Positions 1 to 8,184 of a stretch of 8,184 nt of DNA are shown in pieces (position 1 is the stretch's first letter; every line of letters starts with the position of its first letter). Position numbers and translations under genes: made by a program. The notes below the pieces were generated by a model. The model did not search any database and was not told the origin of the DNA. It saw only the letters and a list, made by a program, of their open reading frames with translations. Origin of the DNA: Kiloniellales bacterium (GTDB lineage Bacteria; Pseudomonadota; Alphaproteobacteria; Kiloniellales; JAKSBE01); NCBI GenBank assembly GCA_030067055.1, contig JASJAL010000078.1, positions 1 through 8,184 on the forward strand, given 5' to 3'.

Positions 1-112
1 GTTCTCGCACTGGTGCGAAGGGCGGTGACGTTAGCCGAAAATCTGGAAAATGGCAAACCCCAGATATTCTATAAGATATTGATTTAAAGAAGAAAAATTT
101 GCAAGCTTACGC

Positions 113-141
113 TTGACCACGGCATGCCTTTTGCTTAAGTA
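113..141 (+). promoter_or_regulatory. Candidate sigma-70 type promoter of carAB
   Basis: A TTGACC box (113-118, preceded by C as in many alphaproteobacterial promoters) is followed after 17 bases by TAAGTA (136-141). The -35 box is good and the -10 box is poor. The 50 bases upstream are strikingly AT-rich compared with the rest of the window and could act as an UP-type element. Transcription would start near 148, leaving a leader of about 80 bases before carA. Seen: the boxes and the AT-rich tract. Inferred: promoter use. A TATAAG at 70-75 is another -10-like hexamer but has no partner at the right distance. The AT-rich block may also serve a divergent gene to the left of the window. Confidence 0.4.
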
Positions 142-152
142 GAGGTTCCGAA

Positions 153-196
153 GGCCAATTGCCAGGCTGGCCGGCGAAGAATCCGCCACGGGCCAG
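153..196 (+). other. Leader hairpins upstream of carA
   Basis: Two mutually exclusive stems can form in the carA leader. The first pairs GGCCA (153-157) with TGGCC (168-172). The second, stronger one pairs CTGGCC (167-172) with GGCCAG (191-196) and stacks GGCG (173-176) on CGCC (184-187), with a 7-base loop and a 3-base bulge (188-190). Bases 168-172 are shared. No U-tract follows, so this is not a terminator. The ribosome binding site (GGAAGGA, 210-216) lies just downstream of the second stem. Whether this has any regulatory role is unknown; GC-rich leaders often fold by chance. Confidence 0.3.
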
Positions 197-227
197 CACT
201 CCCTGCCTCGGAAGGATCTGCCGACAC

Positions 228-4674
<4,447 letters not shown>

Positions 4675-4758
4675 AGTGTCGTTGTTCTTGATTGGTTCAG
4701 CGATTTTCCATCTTTTTCAATAACTTTTGACAACGGAGTTGGCGCAGGATTGCCAGCC

Positions 4759-5235
4759 ATGACGGATAAGGTACCCATGACCGCAGACGGCTTCGCCAGA
4801 ATGGAAGCGGAGCTGAAGCACCTCAAGAACGTCGCCCGGCCCGAGGTGATCACCGCGATCGCCGAGGCGCGCGAGCACGGCGACCTCTCCGAAAACGCCG
4901 AGTACCATGCGGCCCGCGAACGCCAGAGCTTCATCGAAGGCCGCGTCGGCGAGCTCGAAGACAAGATGGCCCGCGCCCAGGTGATCGACGTCTCCAAGCT
5001 TTCAGGCAAGGTGGTCAAGTTCGGCGCCAAGGTTACCCTGGTCGACGAGGACACCGACGAGGAGATGACCTATCAGCTGGTCGGTGAGGACGAGGCCGAC
5101 GTCAAGCAGGGCCTGCTCGGCATCACCTCGCCGATCGCTCGCTCGATCATCGGCAAGACCGTCGGCGACTCGGTCGAAGTCACCACGCCAAAGGGCGTCA
5201 AGGGCTACGAGATACTGAAGGTTCGCTTCCGCTAA
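4759..5235 (+). CDS. greA: Transcription elongation factor GreA
   Basis: GreA (158 residues) enters the secondary channel of RNA polymerase and stimulates cleavage of backtracked transcripts, rescuing stalled complexes. The N-terminal coiled coil (about residues 8-75) carries the conserved tip [17 protein letters not shown], with acidic residues Asp42 and Glu45 that match the catalytic D41/E44 of E. coli. The C-terminal FKBP-like domain (about 82-158) contains [14 protein letters not shown] and [10 protein letters not shown] motifs (here GEDEADVKQ). I chose ATG 4759, giving an MTDKVPMT start typical of alphaproteobacterial GreA, with AGGA (4746-4749) nine bases upstream; TTG 4750 is in frame but would place the AGGA directly against it. 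The 84-base gap after carB is AT-rich without a terminator or a well-spaced promoter pair (a TTGACA at 4727-4732 lacks a -10). Co-transcription with carAB is therefore likely, and I recall carB-greA adjacency from other alphaproteobacteria. Confidence 0.97.
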   Translation: MTDKVPMTADGFARMEAELKHLKNVARPEVITAIAEAREHGDLSENAEYHAARERQSFIEGRVGELEDKMARAQVIDVSKLSGKVVKFGAKVTLVDEDTDEEMTYQLVGEDEADVKQGLLGITSPIARSIIGKTVGDSVEVTTPKGVKGYEILKVRFR

Positions 5236-5251
5236 GGCGCGGACCGGTCGA

Positions 5252-5275
5252 CGGGCAGCTCATGGCGGCTGCCCG
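5252..5275. terminator. Hairpin between convergent greA and lrp, possible weak terminator
   Basis: An 8-bp perfect stem (CGGGCAGC 5252-5259 with GCTGCCCG 5268-5275) with an 8-base loop lies between the stop codons of greA and the convergent lrp-type gene. Position suggests a shared terminator, but neither side has a proper U-tract (ATTCGCTCTCT on the + side), so efficiency would be low or need another factor. Confidence 0.4.
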
Positions 5276-5293
5276 ATTCGCTCTCTACAAGGA

Positions 5294-5776
5294 TCAGATC
5301 TGGCCGTCCGGACGGATTGGGACTCCGGGCCGGTATTTCGACGTCCGGATTACCTGGATCGTCTGCACGGTGGTGACATGGGGGGCAGCGGTCAGCTGCT
5401 CGGTCAACTCGTTCTCGTGCGCGGTGTTGCGGGCGACGATCTTAAGCACGAAGTCCCCGGCGCCGCGGACCATGTGGCATTCCCGCACTGCGGCCCAGTC
5501 CGTGACCAGGTCCTGGAATTCGTTCAGCACCGCCTCGCTCTGGCTGTCCAGGCCGACCAGGACGAAGAAAGTCACCTCGAAGCCCAGGGCCTCGGTATCG
5601 AGCTCGGCGTGGTAGCCGCGAATATAGCCGGATTCCTCCAAGGCCCGCACTCTTCGCAGGCAGGGCGGCGCCGAGATTCCGGCGCGCCGCGCCAACTCGA
5701 CGTTGGTGATCCGGCCATTGTTCTGAAGGTCCCGAAGAATCCGCAGGTCGATTTCGTCCAGCTTCACCCGCCGCAT
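5294..5776 (-). CDS. Lrp/AsnC-family transcriptional regulator
   Basis: A 160-residue DNA-binding regulator with the usual family length and layout. The N-terminal winged helix-turn-helix spans about residues 6-55 ([20 protein letters not shown], then ELARRAGIS and [14 protein letters not shown]). The C-terminal RAM/ligand-binding domain spans about 68-145 ([35 protein letters not shown]). Such proteins form dimers to octamers and sense amino acids; the ligand here cannot be read from sequence. I chose the ATG at 5776 because a strong Shine-Dalgarno (GGGAGGAGG, + strand 5787-5795) lies 10 bases upstream and the [14 protein letters not shown] start is typical; the same frame extends further upstream to 5917 but that part is not Lrp-like. 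It is divergent from trxB, so it may control itself and possibly trxB; that is inference from position. Whether it is the global Lrp orthologue or a local paralogue is not decidable here. Confidence 0.95.
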   Translation of the reverse strand: MRRVKLDEIDLRILRDLQNNGRITNVELARRAGISAPPCLRRVRALEESGYIRGYHAELDTEALGFEVTFFVLVGLDSQSEAVLNEFQDLVTDWAAVRECHMVRGAGDFVLKIVARNTAHENELTEQLTAAPHVTTVQTIQVIRTSKYRPGVPIRPDGQI

Positions 5777-5801
5777 CGTCGCGCTGCCTCCTCCCTGTCG
5801 C

Positions 5802-5814
5802 GCAACAATGTTAC
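5802..5814. promoter_or_regulatory. Dyad overlapping the lrp -10 box, possible operator
   Basis: On the - strand the sequence reads GTAACA-T-TGTTGC, a near-perfect 13-base dyad with one mismatched pair. It overlaps the proposed -10 hexamer of the lrp-type gene and sits 26 bases before its start codon. Lrp-family proteins commonly autoregulate by binding AT-containing dyads at their own promoter, so an operator is a reasonable guess. One short dyad is weak evidence. Confidence 0.3.
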
Positions 5815-5835
5815 CCAAGCGCGAGCCGGCCGCAA
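5808..5835 (-). promoter_or_regulatory. Candidate promoter of the lrp-type gene
   Basis: Read on the - strand, TTGCGG (+ coordinates 5830-5835) and TAACAT (5808-5813) are separated by 16 bases. TAACAT keeps the key T, A and final T of a -10 box; the -35 box is only half conserved. The position gives a leader of roughly 25 bases before ATG 5776. This is motif matching only. Confidence 0.3.
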
Positions 5836-5895
5836 GCTCGGAACTTCGGCAAAGACGGGGTTGCGCAGGCCCGTCCGAGCGCGCGCGCTGCCACG

Positions 5896-5924
5896 TTGCC
5901 TCGCCGCCCGCCGGCACCTATTTT
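5896..5924 (+). promoter_or_regulatory. Candidate promoter of trxB
   Basis: TTGCCT (5896-5901) and TATTTT (5919-5924) are separated by exactly 17 bases in an otherwise very GC-rich stretch. Transcription would begin near 5931 and give a leader of about 33 bases before trxB. This is the best-spaced promoter pair in the divergent lrp/trxB region. No OxyR-type or other redox-regulator site was recognised. Confidence 0.45.
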
Positions 5925-5963
5925 AGGGGCGCGCGCCACCTCAAAACCCGGACGATACGCAGC

Positions 5964-6932
5964 ATGGCAGAACGTATTCACAGCAAAGTCCTGATTCTCG
6001 GCTCCGGCCCGGCCGGCTGCACCGCGGCGGTCTACGCAGCCCGCGCCAACCTGAAGCCGCGCCTGCTGCGCGGGATGGAGCCGGGCGGGCAGCTGTCGAT
6101 CACCACCGATGTCGAGAACTATCCGGGCTTTGCCGAGGCGATCCAGGGCCCCTGGCTGATGGAGCAGATGGAGGCTCAGGCCCGCAACGTCGGCACCGAC
6201 ATCGTTGCCGACACCATCGTCGAGGTCGATCTGGCGCAGCGGCCCCTCATCTGCACCGGCGACAGCGGCACGGTCTACACGGCCGATAGCCTGGTCATCG
6301 CGACCGGGGCCCAGGCCCGCTGGCTGGGCCTTGAGAGCGAGGCCCGCTTCCGGGGCTTCGGCGTCTCGGCCTGCGCGACCTGTGACGGCTTCTTCTACCG
6401 AGACAAGGTTGTCGCGGTCATCGGCGGCGGCAACACAGCGGTCGAGGAGGCGATCTTCCTGACCAACTTCGCAAGCAAAGTCACTGTCGTGCACCGCCGT
6501 GACGAGTTGCGCGCCGAGAAGATCCTGCAGGACCGCCTTTTCGCCAACCCCAAGATCGAAATGCTCTGGGACCACGTGGTCGAGGAGGTCCTCGGCGAGT
6601 CCGAGCCGCCCGGGGTCACCGGGATCCGGGTCCGCAACGTCAAGACCGGCAAGACCGGCGAACTGGCGGCCGACGGCGTCTTTGTCGCGATCGGCCACGA
6701 TCCGGCAACCAAGCTGTTCCGGGAACAGCTCGAAATGGACGAGGAAGGCTATATCCTGACCGCGCCGGATTCGACGGCGACCAAGGTGCCCGGGGTCTAC
6801 GCCGCCGGCGACGTACGGGACAAGGTCTATCGTCAGGCGGTGACCGCAGCCGGCATGGGTTGCATGGCGGCCCTGGAAGCCGAGCGCTACCTGGCGGAGC
6901 AGGAGGCGAGCGCGGCCCAGGCGGCCGAGTAG
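5964..6932 (+). CDS. trxB: Thioredoxin-disulfide reductase (NADPH, FAD)
   Basis: This 322-residue cytoplasmic flavoenzyme transfers electrons from NADPH through FAD and a redox-active disulfide to thioredoxin. The FAD-binding Rossmann motif GSGPAG is at 13-18. The active-site pair is Cys137-Ala-Thr-Cys140 (SACATCDG), as in low-molecular-weight bacterial reductases. The NADPH-binding motif [10 protein letters not shown] begins at 154, and [10 protein letters not shown] (177-186) carries the arginines that bind the NADP 2'-phosphate, so NADPH use is expected. The second FAD motif GVYAAGDV is at 277-284. Length and order match the standard enzyme; the C-terminus ends in a short Ala/Glu-rich tail. 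ATG 5964 is chosen because [18 protein letters not shown] is a normal N-terminus; the frame extends upstream without similarity, and the ribosome binding site is weak. It is divergent from an Lrp-type regulator and followed at about 70 bases by a LysR-type gene. Confidence 0.97.
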   Translation: MAERIHSKVLILGSGPAGCTAAVYAARANLKPRLLRGMEPGGQLSITTDVENYPGFAEAIQGPWLMEQMEAQARNVGTDIVADTIVEVDLAQRPLICTGDSGTVYTADSLVIATGAQARWLGLESEARFRGFGVSACATCDGFFYRDKVVAVIGGGNTAVEEAIFLTNFASKVTVVHRRDELRAEKILQDRLFANPKIEMLWDHVVEEVLGESEPPGVTGIRVRNVKTGKTGELAADGVFVAIGHDPATKLFREQLEMDEEGYILTAPDSTATKVPGVYAAGDVRDKVYRQAVTAAGMGCMAALEAERYLAEQEASAAQAAE

Positions 6933-6949
6933 ATCACCCGACCCTCCGA

Positions 6950-6976
6950 GGCGCCCCGCAAGCTCCCGGGGGCGCC
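6950..6976 (+). other. GC-rich hairpin between trxB and the lysR-type gene
   Basis: GGCGCCCC (6950-6957) pairs perfectly with GGGGCGCC (6969-6976) around an 11-base loop. No U-tract follows, so it is not an intrinsic terminator as drawn. It could slow polymerase or shield the 3' end of a trxB message; the two genes may still be co-transcribed. I found no convincing promoter in the remaining bases before the lysR-type gene. Confidence 0.35.
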
Positions 6977-6989
6977 GCAAGCGAAAGCG

Positions 6990-7002
6990 ATATCCCGGAT
7001 AT
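6990..7002. promoter_or_regulatory. Perfect palindrome at the start of the lysR-type gene
   Basis: ATATCC-C-GGATAT is an exact 13-base palindrome with a single central base. It covers the only Shine-Dalgarno-like GGA (6997-6999) and touches the first of two adjacent ATG codons (7001, 7004). It could be an operator for autoregulation, but it is not a standard LysR T-N11-A box (the T and A are nine apart). In RNA its single-base centre prevents a tight full hairpin, so a DNA-binding role is more plausible than an RNA one. Confidence 0.25.
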
Positions 7003-7003
7003 G

Positions 7004-7894
7004 ATGGACTGGGACAAGCTGAGGATCTTTCACGCCGTCGCGGAGGCCGGCAGCTTCACCCATGCCGGGGAGGTCCTGAACCTCAGCCAGTCCGCGGTCA
7101 GCCGCCAGATCTCGGCCCTGGAGGAGAGCCTCAAGGTCCCCCTCTTCCACCGCCACGCCCGCGGCCTGATCCTGACCGAGCAGGGCGAGCTGCTGTACCG
7201 GACCGCGCACGAGGTCTTCGGCAAGCTGGCCATGGTCGAGGCCCAGCTGACCGAGAGCAAGGACCGGCCGAGCGGCCCGCTGAAGGTCACCACCACCGTG
7301 GCCCTGGGCTCGACCTGGCTGTCGCCGCGGATGACCGAGTTCATCGAGATCTTCCCAGAGATCGAGCTGCACCTGATCCTGACCGACACCGAGCTCGACC
7401 TCTCGATGCGCGAGGCGGACATCGCGATTCGCCTGTCGCCGCCGCGCCAGGGCGACCTGATCCAGCGCCACCTCTTCACCACCCACATGCATCTCTATGC
7501 CGCCTCGTCCTATCTCAAGCGCTTCGGGATGCCCAAAACTCCAGCCGATATCGACGGCCACCGGATCGTCGTCTACGGCGAGGACGCCCGGCCACCGGTG
7601 CCGGGGGTCAACTGGCTGATGCAGCTGGGCCGCGGCAACAACGACCTGCGCGAGCCGACCCTGACGATCAACAACGTTTATGCGATCCTGCGGGTGGTCC
7701 AGAGCGGTGGCGGACTGGGTGCCCTGCCCGAGTTCATGGCACAGGGCTTCCCCGACCTGGTGCCCGTGCTGCCGGAGATGGAAGGCCCCCAGATCGACGC
7801 CTACTTCGTCTACCCGGAGGAGCTGCGCCACTCAAAGCGAATCGCCGTTTTCCGCGACTTCCTGCTGCGCGAGGTGGCCGAGGCGAAGTTCTGA
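7004..7894 (+). CDS. LysR-family transcriptional regulator
   Basis: A 296-residue LysR-type regulator. The N-terminal winged helix-turn-helix covers about residues 4-62, with the core AEAGSFTHAGEVLNLSQSAVSRQIS, then LEESLKVPLFHRHARG and LTEQGELL. A linker helix follows, and the periplasmic-binding-protein-like effector domain runs from about 88 to 290 (start at GPLKVTTTVALGSTWL; MREADIAIRLSPP; GGGLGALPEFMA). The effector is unknown. Two ATGs stand side by side (7001, 7004); I prefer 7004 because MDWDKLRIFHAVAEAGSF is the start I recall for this group and the only GGA (6997-6999) is better spaced from it, but 7001 would add just one Met. It follows trxB on the same strand, an arrangement I recall from other alphaproteobacteria. 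A role linked to redox balance is guesswork from position. Length and domains are complete. Confidence 0.95.
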   Translation: MDWDKLRIFHAVAEAGSFTHAGEVLNLSQSAVSRQISALEESLKVPLFHRHARGLILTEQGELLYRTAHEVFGKLAMVEAQLTESKDRPSGPLKVTTTVALGSTWLSPRMTEFIEIFPEIELHLILTDTELDLSMREADIAIRLSPPRQGDLIQRHLFTTHMHLYAASSYLKRFGMPKTPADIDGHRIVVYGEDARPPVPGVNWLMQLGRGNNDLREPTLTINNVYAILRVVQSGGGLGALPEFMAQGFPDLVPVLPEMEGPQIDAYFVYPEELRHSKRIAVFRDFLLREVAEAKF

Positions 7895-7929
7895 GCCGGG
7901 CTTACCGGACCGCCGAGGTGCGGGAGCCG

Positions 7930-7944
7930 GGGGCCCAGCCCCTT
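7930..7944 (+). terminator. Weak hairpin downstream of the lysR-type gene
   Basis: GGGGC (7930-7934) and GCCCC (7938-7942) form a 5-bp stem with a 3-base loop followed by TTGATT. It lies 35 bases past the lysR-type stop. The stem is short and the U-tract interrupted, so it is a poor terminator candidate; I list it because no better one separates this gene from the structured RNA that follows. Confidence 0.25.
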
Positions 7945-7976
7945 GATTCCACGTTATTCTTCCGGCTTGGGACAGT

Positions 7977-8183
7977 CATGCACCGCATGCATGGCTCCAC
8001 TGACGAATTTACAAGTGGATTTCCGGCCGAAAGCTTCTATCTATTATTGGAGCGATGTTGCAGCGCAACATCATCCGCTTCGGGCGCGAGCCCGAGGCAC
8101 GGGTCTTAGGACCCGTTTCACGTCTCCCAGACGTGAAGCCTCCCTGTTCGACTTGCCGGGCCCGCGTGGCCCGGCTTTTTTTT
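7977..8183 (+). ncRNA. Structured RNA with terminator, probable alphaproteobacterial speF-type leader
   Basis: No confident protein gene lies after 7894; instead there is a chain of tight stems. CATGCA/TGCATG is at 7977-7993; TCCACT/AGTGGA at 7996-8019; GATGTTGC/GCAACATC (8 bp, 3-base loop) at 8054-8072; a 9-bp stem capped by a GCGA (GNRA) tetraloop at 8077-8098; ACGGGTC/GACCCGT with a TTAG loop at 8099-8116; TTCACGTCT/AGACGTGAA (9 bp, CCC loop) at 8117-8137; then the terminator. Successive stems from 8077 to 8137 abut with no gaps, which is unusual for chance. From memory, the stem pair around GGTCTTAGGACC and ACGTCTCCCAGACGT resembles the speF leader family found upstream of ornithine decarboxylase genes in alphaproteobacteria; I could not compare against a covariance model. 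A free-standing small RNA is the main alternative. The 5' end is uncertain: TTGATT (7943-7948) could be a -35 box but has no good -10 partner. Confidence 0.65.
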
Positions 8184-8184
8184 G
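7991..8184 (+). other. Overlapping short reading frames in the leader RNA, possible leader peptide (partial)
   Basis: From ATG 7991 a frame runs without stop to the window end (64 codons), beginning MAPLTNLQVDFRPKA and including YYWSDVAAQHHPLRARARG. It has nine arginines, among them AGG, AGA and two CGA codons, and ends by reading through the terminator as PAFF. Codon third positions are far less G/C-biased than in the neighbouring genes, so it is not an ordinary gene here, and no Shine-Dalgarno precedes it. A second frame from ATG 7978 (43 codons, MHRMHGSTDEF...) has a GGGA (7969-7972) at good spacing and stops at TAG 8107-8109, exactly in the TTAG loop of the 8099-8116 stem. A third frame from ATG 8055 is also open. 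Either of the first two could be a sensing leader peptide, or all could be accidental in a structured RNA. Confidence 0.2.
8155..8183 (+). terminator. Strong intrinsic terminator
   Basis: An uninterrupted 8-bp GC stem (GCCGGGCC 8155-8162 with GGCCCGGC 8168-8175) with a CGCGT loop is followed directly by eight T residues (8176-8183). It ends the structured RNA that begins near 7977. If that RNA is a leader, this is the natural attenuation point for the downstream gene. The segment GCCCG (8090-8094) of the GNRA-capped stem is complementary to CGGGC (8157-8161) in the terminator, so a competing fold is conceivable, though only 5 bp. Confidence 0.92.

Noticed and set aside
1..20. Hairpin TCGCA/TGCGA at the extreme left as a terminator of a preceding gene
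   Set aside because: Only 5 bp with no U-tract, and no upstream coding end is visible in the window.
159..227. Upstream TTG start that would extend CarA by 23 residues
   Set aside because: The added residues are unlike CarA N-termini, no ribosome binding site precedes 159, and the region folds as leader RNA; ATG 228 has a Shine-Dalgarno.
5378..5926. 182-codon + strand frame opposite the lrp-type gene
   Set aside because: Antisense shadow; the - strand frame has a full Lrp/AsnC protein with a strong ribosome binding site.
6950..6976. GC-rich hairpin after trxB as an intrinsic terminator
   Set aside because: The stem is perfect but no U-tract follows, so it was kept only as a hairpin.
5811..6980. 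389-codon - strand frame opposite trxB
   Set aside because: Antisense shadow of an intact trxB; no domain recognisable.
7918..8109. 63-codon frame from GTG 7918 as a conventional small gene
   Set aside because: The first 20 codons cross the weak hairpin after the lysR-type gene without a ribosome binding site; if any of it is translated, ATG 7978 is the better start.
7895..8184. tRNA, tmRNA or 6S RNA at the right end
   Set aside because: No cloverleaf or CCA-type end, no tmRNA tag frame, and no single long irregular 6S-like helix; the layout is a series of short independent hairpins.

Overview
The window looks like a chromosomal, housekeeping segment of a high-GC alphaproteobacterium. The evidence is the strong G/C preference at third codon positions, the close match of the proteins to alphaproteobacterial forms, and the gene order carA-carB-greA followed by a divergent lrp / trxB-lysR pair. 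I think a Rhodospirillales-like or related lineage is most likely, but that is inference from recalled gene order and not from a search. I see no insertion sequence, phage gene, CRISPR array, tRNA or rRNA.

Left part (1-5235), all on the + strand. An AT-rich promoter region and a short leader precede carA and carB, the two subunits of glutamine-dependent carbamoyl-phosphate synthetase, which overlap by 8 bases. After an 84-base AT-rich gap comes greA, the transcript-cleavage factor. CarAB supplies carbamoyl phosphate to both arginine and pyrimidine synthesis. No terminator is visible between carB and greA, so some read-through is likely.

Middle part (5236-7894). An Lrp/AsnC-family regulator lies on the - strand, convergent with greA and divergent from trxB (thioredoxin reductase). 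Their 187-base shared intergenic region holds a candidate promoter for each direction and a small dyad that could be an operator. A LysR-family regulator follows trxB on the + strand after about 70 bases.

Right end (7895-8184). There is no confident protein gene here. The region is less GC-biased than the genes and holds a chain of tight hairpins ending in a textbook intrinsic terminator (8155-8183). It reads as a structured, terminated RNA: a cis-acting leader of a gene just outside the window, or a free-standing small RNA. From memory of its features I think it is the alphaproteobacterial speF (ornithine decarboxylase) leader RNA, which would predict speF directly downstream. Short overlapping reading frames run through the same RNA, one of them arginine-rich and still open at the window edge. 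This is the part most worth a second look; everything else is ordinary core metabolism and regulation.
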